From Aquabacterium sp. (GTDB lineage: Bacteria > Pseudomonadota > Gammaproteobacteria > Burkholderiales > Burkholderiaceae_C), in assembly GCF_016195855.1 (NCBI RefSeq), contig NZ_JACPYU010000010.1, forward strand, positions 1-64,000: a DNA stretch of 64,000 nt, written 5' to 3'. Below, in pieces: positions 50,794 through 59,725 of the stretch (the first letter of the stretch is position 1; every line of letters starts with the position of its first letter). The position numbers and the translations under genes were made by a program. The notes below the pieces were generated by a model. That model saw nothing but the letters and a program-made list of their open reading frames with translations, did not search any database and was not told where the DNA came from.

Positions 50794-52473
50794 TCAAGCG
50801 TAAGGCGCCAGGAGCGGTTTGGAGAAGGGCGCAGACAGGATGCGTGCACGGACTTTATCGCCCAGCGCATCCACCACCGCGACCAGCGTGAGCATGGTCA
50901 GCAGCAGCAAGGTGAGGTCGCGCATGTGGAACAGGCTGATGGCCGTGTTCAGCGCGTTGCCGATGCCGCCTGCGCCCACGAAGCCCACCATGGCCGTGGC
51001 GCGCACATTGACTTCAAAGCGGTAGAGCGTGAAGGCCGCCAGGCGGGCCTTGACTTGCGGCAGCACGCCAAAGAGGAAGGTGGCCAGTGTGCCGGCGCCT
51101 TGGGCTTGCAACACCGCGGGCGGGCCGGCTTCGACTTCTTCGAACACGTCGGCAAACAGGCGCCCCATGACGCCGATGTTGTGCACCGCAATGGCCATGA
51201 TGCCCGCCAAGGGGCCACCACCGACCCACACGACGAACACGAGGGCGAGCGTCAGTTCGGGGACCACGCGGGTGCCTTGCAAGATGGCGCGGCTGGCCCA
51301 CTTCAGGGCCTGGCGCCACAGCCTGGACAGGGCCGCGGTGCGCGGTGGGTCGCTCAGGTAGCTGCCGGTCATCAGGTGCGAGGCGGCGAGCGGGGCCAGC
51401 ACAAAGGCCAGGCCGGCGGAGACGAGGGTGGCAACCCAGGCCATCATCAAGGTCTCGCCGATCTGGGCGGCGACGGCCTGCACGAAGGGGGCGTCCAGCA
51501 CCAGCTTGTCGAAGGTGAGCAGCGGGGGCGCCTGGCTGCTCAGCAGGTCGGCCCAGGGGATGTCCAGCTGGTGCAGGGCCCAGGCGCTGCCCATGGCCGC
51601 CAGGCCCAGTGACCAGCGCGCACGCCGTTGGCGCAGCTGCGCGCTGACCAGCTCCAGCGCCACCACAAAGGCCAGCACGGCCAGCAAGGTGGTGGCCAGC
51701 TTGTCGTACTGGAAGTAGCGCAGGCTCAGCCCGATCTCGCTGCCCAGCCCGCCTGCACCGACCACACCCAGGATGGTGCCGATGCGGATGTTGCACTCCA
51801 GGCAAAAGAGCGCGTAGCCCGTCCACTGGCGGCTGACCTGGGGCAGCACCGCGTGCAGGAAGATGGCCCAGCGGGAGGCGCCTGCCGCGCGCAAGGCCTG
51901 GACGGTGCGGGGCTCGACGGCCTCGGCCAGCTCGGCGTACAGCTTGCCGATGTTGCCCCCCACGGTGAGCCCGATGGCCAGCACGGCCGCACCCGGGCCC
52001 AGGCCGATGAGGCGCACGAAGAGGTAGGCCCACACGATCTCGGGGATGGCGCGCAGCACGCTCAGCACCAGGCGTGTCAGCCAGCGCGCAAGGGCCAGGC
52101 TGTGGCGCACCCAGGCGGGGGCCCGGCGCGGCGGGTCGGGCAGGTCCGGCACGCGGATGGCGAAGAAGGCCAGGCTGGTGCCCAGCAGCACGGCCATCAC
52201 GGTGCCCAGGATGCCGATCAGCAGGCTCTCGACGGACAGCTCGAACACGCGGGCCAGGAAGTCGCGCGAGACATCCGGGTGGGCCATGCCGGTGAGGATG
52301 TCGCCCGCGTTGCGCAGCCCATCCTGGTCAAACAACTTGGTGGGGTGGGCGCCAGTGAGGGCCAGGCACAGCCAGCCGGACAGACCGATGAGCAGCCACA
52401 TCGCGTACTGGCGCCAGTGCGCCTGGCGTTCGGCCCGCCAGGCCTGATCAGCGGACCGGTCAGATGCGCTCAT
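50794..52473 (-). CDS. ABC permease with two fused PhnE-type domains
   Basis: This is a 559-residue inner-membrane protein built from two consecutive permease halves. Each half carries the cytoplasmic EAA-like loop (for example AELAEAVEPRTVQALRAAGASRWA, then a second copy FEEVEAGPPAVLQAQGAG; given by cores). A tandem fusion replaces the usual homodimer or two-gene arrangement. The start at 52473 overlaps the ATPase gene by 14 bases. It would form the channel of the selenate-type transporter with the binding protein downstream. Confidence 0.88.
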   Translation of the reverse strand: MSASDRSADQAWRAERQAHWRQYAMWLLIGLSGWLCLALTGAHPTKLFDQDGLRNAGDILTGMAHPDVSRDFLARVFELSVESLLIGILGTVMAVLLGTSLAFFAIRVPDLPDPPRRAPAWVRHSLALARWLTRLVLSVLRAIPEIVWAYLFVRLIGLGPGAAVLAIGLTVGGNIGKLYAELAEAVEPRTVQALRAAGASRWAIFLHAVLPQVSRQWTGYALFCLECNIRIGTILGVVGAGGLGSEIGLSLRYFQYDKLATTLLAVLAFVVALELVSAQLRQRRARWSLGLAAMGSAWALHQLDIPWADLLSSQAPPLLTFDKLVLDAPFVQAVAAQIGETLMMAWVATLVSAGLAFVLAPLAASHLMTGSYLSDPPRTAALSRLWRQALKWASRAILQGTRVVPELTLALVFVVWVGGGPLAGIMAIAVHNIGVMGRLFADVFEEVEAGPPAVLQAQGAGTLATFLFGVLPQVKARLAAFTLYRFEVNVRATAMVGFVGAGGIGNALNTAISLFHMRDLTLLLLTMLTLVAVVDALGDKVRARILSAPFSKPLLAPYA

Positions 52474-53227
52474 GGCTGCCGGCATAGAGTTGCGCCAGCC
52501 GGTCTTCGGTGGCCTCAGCCGGTGGGCAATCGAACATCACCTGGCCGCCACGCAGGCCGATCACGCGGGTGCAGTCCTGGCGCACGATGTCGAACCAGTG
52601 TGTGCAGAACACCAGGGACATGTCGCGGGCGCGGGCCTGGTCCACGATCAGGCGCGTCACGGCTTTGGCGGTATTGGGGTCCAGCGAGGCGGTGGGCTCG
52701 TCGGCCAGCAAGAGGCTGGGGTTGGCGATCAGCGCGCGCGCTATGGCCACACGCTGCATCTGCCCGCCACTGAGCTCGCCGGCCTTGTCCCATTGGTGCA
52801 TGGCCATGTCCAGGGATTGCAGCAGCGCGGTCACGCGGCTCACCTCGACGGGCATCAACGCCGCTTGCAGCGCCTTGTACCAGGGCCAGGTCGACAACAG
52901 GCCCGCCACCACATTGCTGTGCACGCTGGCTTGCGGCACCAGCAGGTTCTGCTGCTCGACGATGCGGCAGGTGGACCGGTAGCGTTGCAACTCGCGCCAG
53001 CTCATGCCGGCCAGGGCGTGGCCGTTGACCTCGATGGTGCCGGAGGTGGCGCGCAGGGCGCCGGCGATCAGGCGGATCAGCGTGGACTTGCCCGCGCCAC
53101 TGGGGCCGATCAGGGCGACGCGTTCACCGGCGCCAAAACGCAGGTTGATGTCCTTGAGCACGGCCTGGCTGCCCCAATGCCGGCTGACGTGCGCAAGCTG
53201 CACGGTGGGTGCGGGTTGGGTAGGCAT
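52460..53227 (-). CDS. ABC transporter ATP-binding protein (PhnC-type)
   Basis: This is a 255-residue ATPase with Walker A GPSGAGKST, signature LSGGQMQRVAIARAL, Walker B LLLADEPTASLD and an H-loop near FCTHWFDI. It drives the adjacent two-domain permease. Its start is one base from the stop of mnmH, and its 3' end overlaps the permease, so all four genes are in one operon. Confidence 0.93.
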   Translation of the reverse strand: MPTQPAPTVQLAHVSRHWGSQAVLKDINLRFGAGERVALIGPSGAGKSTLIRLIAGALRATSGTIEVNGHALAGMSWRELQRYRSTCRIVEQQNLLVPQASVHSNVVAGLLSTWPWYKALQAALMPVEVSRVTALLQSLDMAMHQWDKAGELSGGQMQRVAIARALIANPSLLLADEPTASLDPNTAKAVTRLIVDQARARDMSLVFCTHWFDIVRQDCTRVIGLRGGQVMFDCPPAEATEDRLAQLYAGSHERI

Positions 53228-53228
53228 G

Positions 53229-54278
53229 TCAGACCAGGGTCAGGAGCTGGCGGGCCAGTTGCGCAATGGCGGCCTCGTCCAGCGCGGGCGTGGGCACCGA
53301 CCGGCGCTCGGCCCATTGGTGAAAGTGCAGGGCCTGCGAGCGTGCGTACAAGGGGTCGTAATGCAGCTCGGTCAATTCGGCAAACAGCGGTGCCAGTTGC
53401 GCCTGGCGGGCCCAGTCTTGCCAGCGCGCGATGGTGTCCTTGCCATGCAGGGCGCGCAGCGCATCGAGCCGCTGCGCCAGGGCCTCGCCGTCGTCGCCCA
53501 GGTAGGCGTAGTCGCGCAACAAGAAGGCCTGCCGGGCCTCGGCGGGGGCTTCGATCTCGAGGCAGGGGCTGGCACGCATGCGCTCGATCAGCGCCGTGGG
53601 CAGCGAGATGCGGCCGATCTTGCGGCTTTCGGCCTCCACGAACACGGGTTGGCTCAGGTCAAAGCCCTCGATCACGGTGGCCAGCTGGGTCTCGAAGGCC
53701 TTTTGCGAAGGCTGCTCGACACCGGGGACAGCGCCCAGCAGCGAGCCCTTGTGGCAGGCCAGGCCCTCCAGATCCAGCACCTGCGCGCCTTGCTCGGCCA
53801 GGGCATGCAGCACGCGGGTCTTGGCGCTGCCGGTGGCGCCGCTGACCACGTGCAACTGCAACTGCGGGCACAGGGCCTCCAGCACGGCGATCACGTGCTG
53901 GCGCCAGCGCTTGTAGCCGCCAGCCAGCTGTTGCGCGTCCCAGCCCACCAGGCGCCACCAGGCCACCATGGAGCCACTGCGCAGCCCGCCGCGCCAGCAG
54001 TAGACCAGGGGCTTCCAGTCGTGCGGCATGTTGGCAAAACGGCCTTGCAGGTGTTTGGCCAGGTTGGCTGCGACCATGGCGCCGCCCACCCGGCGGGCCT
54101 CGAAGGCGCCTTGCTGCTTGTAGATCGTGCCCACGATGCGCCGCTCGTCGTCGTCCAGCACGGGGCAGTTGATGGCGCCGGGGATGTGGTCGAGCGCAAA
54201 CTCCGAAGGGGAGCGGGCGTCGATGAGGCAGTCGAACAAATGGCGATCGGCCACCTGGACCGGGCCGCGAGTGCTCAT
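53229..54278 (-). CDS. mnmH: tRNA 2-selenouridine synthase
   Basis: This is a 349-residue enzyme that replaces the 2-thio group of wobble uridine in tRNA-Lys/Glu/Gln with selenium, using selenophosphate. The rhodanese domain holds the catalytic Cys in YCWRGGLRSGSM (about residue 94), and the P-loop SGATGSAKT lies near residue 150. Both are in the expected order. The start at 54278 (MSTRG) avoids an unsupported N-terminal extension. It is divergent from selD and co-directional with the selenate-type transporter, which supports the selenium assignment of all of them. Confidence 0.95.
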   Translation of the reverse strand: MSTRGPVQVADRHLFDCLIDARSPSEFALDHIPGAINCPVLDDDERRIVGTIYKQQGAFEARRVGGAMVAANLAKHLQGRFANMPHDWKPLVYCWRGGLRSGSMVAWWRLVGWDAQQLAGGYKRWRQHVIAVLEALCPQLQLHVVSGATGSAKTRVLHALAEQGAQVLDLEGLACHKGSLLGAVPGVEQPSQKAFETQLATVIEGFDLSQPVFVEAESRKIGRISLPTALIERMRASPCLEIEAPAEARQAFLLRDYAYLGDDGEALAQRLDALRALHGKDTIARWQDWARQAQLAPLFAELTELHYDPLYARSQALHFHQWAERRSVPTPALDEAAIAQLARQLLTLV

Positions 54279-54323
54279 CGGGGCGCCCCCGCTGGCACAA
54301 TCGCCTTGAACTTCTGTTGACCC

Positions 54324-55376
54324 ATGACTTCCATTGCCCTTACTCAGTTTTCGCATGGCGGCGGCTGCGGATGCAAGATCGCGCCGGGCCTGCTGGCCGA
54401 GATTCTGTCACGCGCGCCGCAAGGCCTGGTGCCACCCGAGCTGATGGTGGGGCTGGAGACCAGCGACGACGCGGCGGTTTACCGCCTCAACGACACGCAG
54501 GCCCTGGTGGCCACCACCGATTTCTTCACGCCCATCGTGGACGACCCGCGCGACTTTGGCCGCATTGCCGCGACCAATGCGCTGTCCGACATCTACGCCA
54601 TGGGCGGCACCCCCATCATGGCGCTGGCCCTGGTCGGCATGCCCATTGCCAAGCTGCCGCCCGAGGTGATCGGGCAGATCCTGTCTGGTGGGGCCGAGGT
54701 GTGCCGCGAGGCCGGTATCCCCATTGCGGGCGGCCACTCCATCGACCTGCTGGAGCCGATCTACGGCCTGGTGGCGCTGGGCCTGGTGCACCCGGACCGC
54801 GTGCACCGCAATGCCGATGGCCAGGCCGGTGACGTGCTGGTGCTGGGCAAACCGCTGGGCGTGGGCATCTTGTCGGCGGCGCTGAAAAAAGGCGTGCTGA
54901 CCGAGCAGGGTTATGCGCAGATGCTGCGCCACACCACCCAGCTCAACCGCGTGGGCATCGCCCTGGGCGGCCTCAGCGGCGTGCACGCCATGACCGATGT
55001 GACGGGTTTTGGCCTGGCGGGGCACCTGCTGGAGATCTGCCGGGGCTCGGGGCTGGATGCCCAGGTGGGCTTGGGCCAGTTGCCCCTGATCGAAGAGGCG
55101 GCCGCGTTTGCCCGCGAAGGCATCGTCACCGGGGCCTCGGCGCGCAACTGGGCGGCTTATGGGGCCGAGGTGCGCTGGCCTGCCTAGGCGCCAGCCTGGA
55201 TGCAGGCGCTGGTGTCCGATCCGCAGACCAGCGGGGGCCTGCTGGTGAGCTGCCAGCTTGATGCGGTCGACGCGGTGCTGGCCGAGTTCCAGTGCGCAGG
55301 CTTTGCGCAGGCGGCGGTGATCGGGCAGTTGGCGGCGCCGGCGCCTGGTGCCGCGCCCCAGTTGCAGTTTGACTAA
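54324..55376 (+). pseudogene. selD: Selenophosphate synthase selD, interrupted by in-frame TAG
   Basis: A full frame of 350 residues, the usual SelD length, runs from 54324 to a TAA at 55374-55376, but TAG at 55185-55187 (codon 288) stops it. Before TAG the sequence is a normal SelD: SHGGGCGCKIAP with active-site Cys, ATTDFFTPIVDD, MGGTPIMALALVG and AGGHSIDLLEP. After TAG the family continues in frame at once, with SDPQTSGGLLVS. Only a single-codon change would restore it, so it is a recent nonsense mutation, a sequencing error or a read-through codon. It is not a Sec codon, which would be TGA. mnmH is divergent and appears intact, so the cell should need SelD. Confidence 0.85.
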
Positions 55377-55405
55377 GTCAGGCCCCATTTTTCGGGAGTT
55401 GTTGC

Positions 55406-56311
55406 GTGATCGTTCGTCCCCGCCCCAATTGGCTGCGCATGTTGTTTGTGTGGCGAGGTTCGATCCTGAACAAGATCCTGCCGCAACTGGTCGTCACGGC
55501 GCTGGTGTCCGTCATCGTGGTGATCTTCCACGGCGAGTTGCTGCACCACAAGATCACCCTGACCCCGGTGCCGTTCTCGCTGGTGGGCGTGGCCCTGGCG
55601 ATCTTCCTGGGCTTTCGCAATAACGCCAGTTACGACCGCTACTGGGAGGCACGCAAGCTGTGGGGCAAGCTGCTGACGGACAGCCGCAACGCGGCCCGGC
55701 AGTACCGCTCCTTTACCCCGGCTGACCCGCGGCCCTTCGTGATGGGCCTGGCTGCTTTTGTGCACGCGGTGCGGCACCAGTTGCGCAACTCCGATAACCA
55801 GCCGGACATGCGCCGCCTCTTGCCTGCCGAGCTCTTGCCGCAATTGGCCGGCCGCCGCTCGCCGCCCTTGCAGATCATGAGCTGGCTGGCGGGCCAGTTG
55901 CGCCAGCAGCGCGAGTCAGGCGCCTTGTCGCCAATCCTGGCGGCCGAGCTGGATCGCTCCTTGTCTGGCCTGAACGACGCCTATGGCGGTTGCGAGCGCA
56001 TTGCCTACACGCCGCTGCCCTTCACCTATTCGGTGATCCTGCACCGCACCGTCTACGTCTACTGCCTGATGCTGCCGTTCGGGCTGCAGGAAGCCATCGG
56101 GGTCATGACGCCGCTCATGGTGTGCTTTGTGGCCTACACCTTCTTTGCCATCGAAGCCCTGAGCGACGAGATCGAAGAGCCCTTTGGCACCATGCCCAAT
56201 GACCTGGCGCTGGACGCCATGGCCATCAACATCGAAGCGGCCTTGCTGGAAATGCTGGGTGACCGCGAGTTGCCGGCGGTGCCGCAGCCAGTGGGCTATC
56301 TGTTGAACTGA
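55406..56311 (+). CDS. Bestrophin-like (UPF0187) membrane protein
   Basis: This is a 301-residue inner-membrane protein. The sequence (LPQLVVTALVSVIVVIFHGELL, VPFSLVGVALAIFLGFRNNASYDRYWEARKLWG, LPFGLQEAIGVMTPLMVCFVAYTFFAIEALSDEIEEPFG; given by cores) matches the bestrophin/RFP-TM family, proposed to form anion channels in bacteria. Conserved FRNNASYDRYWE and the acidic EEPFG region are visible. It follows selD by 29 bases but is probably a separate unit. Confidence 0.88.
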   Translation: MIVRPRPNWLRMLFVWRGSILNKILPQLVVTALVSVIVVIFHGELLHHKITLTPVPFSLVGVALAIFLGFRNNASYDRYWEARKLWGKLLTDSRNAARQYRSFTPADPRPFVMGLAAFVHAVRHQLRNSDNQPDMRRLLPAELLPQLAGRRSPPLQIMSWLAGQLRQQRESGALSPILAAELDRSLSGLNDAYGGCERIAYTPLPFTYSVILHRTVYVYCLMLPFGLQEAIGVMTPLMVCFVAYTFFAIEALSDEIEEPFGTMPNDLALDAMAINIEAALLEMLGDRELPAVPQPVGYLLN

Positions 56312-56357
56312 CGGGCACACCAGACGGTCTGGTTCTGGGGTGGTGCCTGGCGGAGTG

Positions 56358-58361
56358 TCAGGCCTCCAGCAGGTGCGTCAGCCCTTGAATGCCCACGGGC
56401 GGCTGGGGCGTCCAGGGCAGCACGAACGTGCGTTGCGCCAGGCCATGGGCGATGCGGGCCATCTGATGGCGCTCGCCGGCCAGCCGGGCCAGCAGGGTGG
56501 GGTCTTGCGTGCCGGTGGCCAGGATCGATTTGTTGACCACCCAGGCGTAAGGCTCGATGTGCGCGCGCCGCAGGTCGTCCTGCAAGGCCGCCGCTTGCGA
56601 CACGGGCGTGGTCTCGGGCAGCGTCACCAGCACGATGCGGGTGTAGGCCGGGTCCTGCAGGCGCATCAAGGGCGTGACGACGTGGGTGGTGCCCTGGCCC
56701 TCAAAGGCCCGCACCATCTGGCGGTGGTAGGCGCCGGTGGCGTCCATCAGCAGCAGGGAGTGGCCGGTGGGGGCGGTGTCCAGCACCACGAAGGCACTGC
56801 GGGCCGACGCCACCGTTTTCGAGAACGCATGGAAGACGGCGACCTCTTCGGTGCAGGGCGATTGCAGGTCTTCCAGCATCAAGGCCTTTTCCTGCTCGTT
56901 GAGCTGGCTGCCCTTGGCGGCCATGATCTTGTCGATGTAGCGCTGGGTCTCGACCTTGGGGTCGATGCGGTCCACGCTCAGGCCGGGCAGTTGCCCATCC
57001 AGTGTCATCGCCAGGTGCGCGGCCGGGTCGGTGGTGCTCAGGTGCACGGCCAGGCCGCGGCGCACCAGGCCGATGGCCAGCGCCGCCGCGATCGTGGTCT
57101 TGCCCACGCCGCCCTTGCCCATCACCATGATCAGGCCCTTGCCCGCAGCGGCCAGCTCGTCAACGAGCTTGTCCAGGCGTTCGGCCGACAGCGGGGCATC
57201 GGCCTGGGGGGCGGGGACAAGGTCGGCAGGGGTGGGCCGGTCAGGCAAGAGCGCACGCAGGGCCGGCAGGCCGACCGTGTCGAATGGGCGCAGGGGCACG
57301 CGGTACTGGGGCAGGGCCCGCAAGGCCTCGGGCAGGCCGTCCAGCGCTTGTTGGCCCAGCGCCTCCAGGGCATGGGCCACGCTGTCATCCGGGGCGGTGG
57401 CTTTGAACACGCCGTTGACCACCAGCTCCTGCTTGTTCAGACCCAATGCCCGCAGCTCATCGGCGGTGCGAGCGGCCTCGGCCAGCGCGCCGCGGTCGGC
57501 CCGCGCCACCAGCACGATGGTGGTGAGCGCCGGGTCACACAAGGCCGCGAGCGCCGCATTGAAGCGCACTTCCTGCATCTTCAGGCCCGAATGCGGGCCC
57601 AGGCAGGAGGCGCCGCGGTCATTGCCTTTGAGGAAGCCGCTCCAGGCCTTGGGCAGGCTCAGCAGGCGCAGGGTGTGCCCGGTGGGTGCCGTGTCAAACA
57701 CGATGTGGTCGTAGCCGGCGGCGTCACCAGCCAGCAGGTTCGAGAACTCGTCGAACGAGGCGATCTCGGTGGTGCAGGCGCCCGACAGCTGCTCGCGCAC
57801 GGTGGCACGCTCGGCCTCGGTGCTGCTGCCTTCCATCTGCGCGATCACGCGTTGGCGATAGGTCTCGGCCGCCACATCGGGGTCGATGTTGAGCACCGAC
57901 AGCCCTGGTGCACCCGGCACGGGCGTGGGCGTGTTGCGCAACGCGATGCCCAGCATCTCATCAAGGTTCGATGCCGCGTCGGTGCTGACCAGCAGCACCT
58001 TCTTGCCGGCGTCGGCCAGCGTCAGCGCGGTCGCGGTGGACAAGGATGTCTTGCCGACGCCGCCTTTGCCCGTGAAGAACAGGTGCCGGGTCGGATGGTT
58101 CAGAAAGCCCGTCGTTTGATCTTGGGTCTGTGGCTTGAGCCAGGCCTGCACGGCTTCATGCGAGGGCAAGCCGCCGCTGTGCACGATCTGGCCACCGATC
58201 ATGACGGCCGGTGTGGCCTTGACACCCAGGCGCATGATCTCGTCGGGGCTCTCAATTTTGGTGATCTCGATGGCGACACCAGCGGCCTTGGCCACCCGTT
58301 CAATCATCTCGATGGTGAGGTGGCATTTGCTGCACCCCAGGCCCAGCACTTGGATGTCCAT
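56358..58361 (-). CDS. arsA: Thioredoxin-like domain fused to ArsA ATPase
   Basis: This 667-residue protein starts with a thioredoxin-like domain of about 77 residues carrying a CXXC site (GLGCSKCH, Cys10/Cys13) and a cis-Pro in KATPAV. The rest is a two-domain ArsA: Walker A GKGGVGKTS near residue 95 and GKGGVGKTT in the second half, and the three conserved arsenite-site cysteines in GACTTEIASF, SCLGPHSGLK and SPCTEEVAVF. ArsA pumps arsenite with a membrane partner. The fused domain probably delivers As(III) or reduces it at the site, replacing the separate ArsD chaperone. The start is fixed at MDIQVL because the upstream frame is non-coding. It is the last gene of the operon. Confidence 0.88.
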   Translation of the reverse strand: MDIQVLGLGCSKCHLTIEMIERVAKAAGVAIEITKIESPDEIMRLGVKATPAVMIGGQIVHSGGLPSHEAVQAWLKPQTQDQTTGFLNHPTRHLFFTGKGGVGKTSLSTATALTLADAGKKVLLVSTDAASNLDEMLGIALRNTPTPVPGAPGLSVLNIDPDVAAETYRQRVIAQMEGSSTEAERATVREQLSGACTTEIASFDEFSNLLAGDAAGYDHIVFDTAPTGHTLRLLSLPKAWSGFLKGNDRGASCLGPHSGLKMQEVRFNAALAALCDPALTTIVLVARADRGALAEAARTADELRALGLNKQELVVNGVFKATAPDDSVAHALEALGQQALDGLPEALRALPQYRVPLRPFDTVGLPALRALLPDRPTPADLVPAPQADAPLSAERLDKLVDELAAAGKGLIMVMGKGGVGKTTIAAALAIGLVRRGLAVHLSTTDPAAHLAMTLDGQLPGLSVDRIDPKVETQRYIDKIMAAKGSQLNEQEKALMLEDLQSPCTEEVAVFHAFSKTVASARSAFVVLDTAPTGHSLLLMDATGAYHRQMVRAFEGQGTTHVVTPLMRLQDPAYTRIVLVTLPETTPVSQAAALQDDLRRAHIEPYAWVVNKSILATGTQDPTLLARLAGERHQMARIAHGLAQRTFVLPWTPQPPVGIQGLTHLLEA

Positions 58362-58396
58362 GACGATGGTCCTTGGTCTGAATATTGACGAACGAG

Positions 58397-59656
58397 TCAG
58401 GGCACCACCACAACAGGCGCAAACCCACCGCCGGGTGTGCGGAAGTTGGTGGTCTGCCCGGCATACATGCGTGCAGCCAGGAGCTGCACCTGTCCCGCAT
58501 AAGCATAGGCCCGGATGTCGAACTTGAGGTCGGTCTGCACGCCGTCCACCTCGATCAGGCGCTGGCTGGGCGGCACCATGGCCTGCGCCACGAAGCCACC
58601 CGCGGTGATGTCCTCCCAGACGCGGCGGGTCAGCTTGTCGCCCCGGTAGACGGCCTTGCCACCGTAGCCCGATTCGGGCTTGAAGAACCACTGGCGGCGT
58701 TGCGCCCAGAGTGCCTCGGACCGCTCGGGCGTGACTTGCACGGTGGGCGGCACCACCGCCGCCAGCAGCGCGCGATCGGCCTCGCTCACGCCCCAGGAGT
58801 CCAGCAGCGGCGCGTCGCTGAGGGCGACCAGGTTGCGCTTCTCGGCGTGCAAGGCGTGCGCACGCGGGTGCGGGCTCATCACCACGGCCCCGGCTTCATA
58901 GGCACTGCGCAATGCGCCGTGCGCCGGCTCGGCCAGGTAGAAGTCGGTGAGCCGGTTGTAGACCATGCTGACCACGCCGCCATCAGCCAGCAGCTGGCCA
59001 CCGCGCCATTCAAGGGCCTCGGGCGCCACGACGCGGGCATCCAGACCACGCTGCGCCAGCATCTGGCGGCACAACTCGAACTCGGGCGCCAGGTACTGGG
59101 CAGCGGGGTCGTCGTCCACGATGGCCACCAGGCCCATGGGCGCGTCACCGCGTTGGCGTCGCCATTCGCTGGCAAACATTTCAAAGAAGGCGTCCTCCAG
59201 ACCGGCCAGCGTCGGGTCGGGCTGGAAGGCCCAGTTCAGGGCTTCACAGCACGATTGCTGGGCGCGGGCCAGCGCCGCATTGAGCAAGGCGCCGCCGGCA
59301 TTGGTGTTGACCTCGATGAGCCTGGGCCCTTGCGCACCCAGGTGGAAGTCATAGCCCATGAACATGCCCAGGGGGCCGAAGTCATGCCGGGCGATGGCCG
59401 GTGCGCGTTCCAGTGCCTGAGCCTGGTAGGCCGGCTGCGCCATGACGCGCTCCAGGGCGTGCACCGCCAGCCGGATCTGGTCCACCACGGGCTGGGCCAG
59501 AAAGACCACGGTGGACGAGAACAGATGCGGGCGTGTGCGCGCGATGTCTTGCGCCATGCCGGACAGGCTGGCATCTGTCTCCAGTTGCCGCTGCAACTTC
59601 TCGGCGCTGAGCGTGCGGCAATAACAACCCAGGTTGAGCGCTTCGGCAGTGTCCAT
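58397..59656 (-). CDS. ATP-grasp-like protein in the ars operon
   Basis: This is a 419-residue soluble protein. Features suggesting an ATP-grasp-type ligase are LIEVNTNAGGALLN, FFKPESGYGGKAVYRGDKL (phosphate and metal region) and DLKFDIRAYAYAGQVQLLAARMYAG, the last cited by its core. A cysteine pair lies in the N-terminal GCYCRTL. It does not resemble glutathione synthetase closely. Position between arsC and arsA suggests making or attaching a thiol or peptide ligand for arsenic, but no reaction is established. I treat the fold call as probable only. Confidence 0.6.
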   Translation of the reverse strand: MDTAEALNLGCYCRTLSAEKLQRQLETDASLSGMAQDIARTRPHLFSSTVVFLAQPVVDQIRLAVHALERVMAQPAYQAQALERAPAIARHDFGPLGMFMGYDFHLGAQGPRLIEVNTNAGGALLNAALARAQQSCCEALNWAFQPDPTLAGLEDAFFEMFASEWRRQRGDAPMGLVAIVDDDPAAQYLAPEFELCRQMLAQRGLDARVVAPEALEWRGGQLLADGGVVSMVYNRLTDFYLAEPAHGALRSAYEAGAVVMSPHPRAHALHAEKRNLVALSDAPLLDSWGVSEADRALLAAVVPPTVQVTPERSEALWAQRRQWFFKPESGYGGKAVYRGDKLTRRVWEDITAGGFVAQAMVPPSQRLIEVDGVQTDLKFDIRAYAYAGQVQLLAARMYAGQTTNFRTPGGGFAPVVVVP

Positions 59657-59725
59657 GGCAGCAGTGTGATCCTCTGGGGCGGCAGGTCAAGCCTGCCCAT
59701 CAAGCCTGCCCGTTAAGCAGGTGCG

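Noticed and set aside
49729..51612. Plus-strand open frame of about 630 codons
   Set aside because: It is antisense to the binding protein and permease of the selenate-type transporter and shows no domain.
55185..55187. Selenocysteine codon in selD
   Set aside because: The codon is TAG, not TGA, and SelD's Sec/Cys position is near residue 17, where this protein has Cys. I found no SECIS-like stem needed for Sec at codon 288.
56340..58388. Plus-strand open frame of about 680 codons
   Set aside because: It is opposite the thioredoxin-ArsA gene, which has P-loops and conserved cysteines. The translation is Gly/Arg/His-rich without domains.
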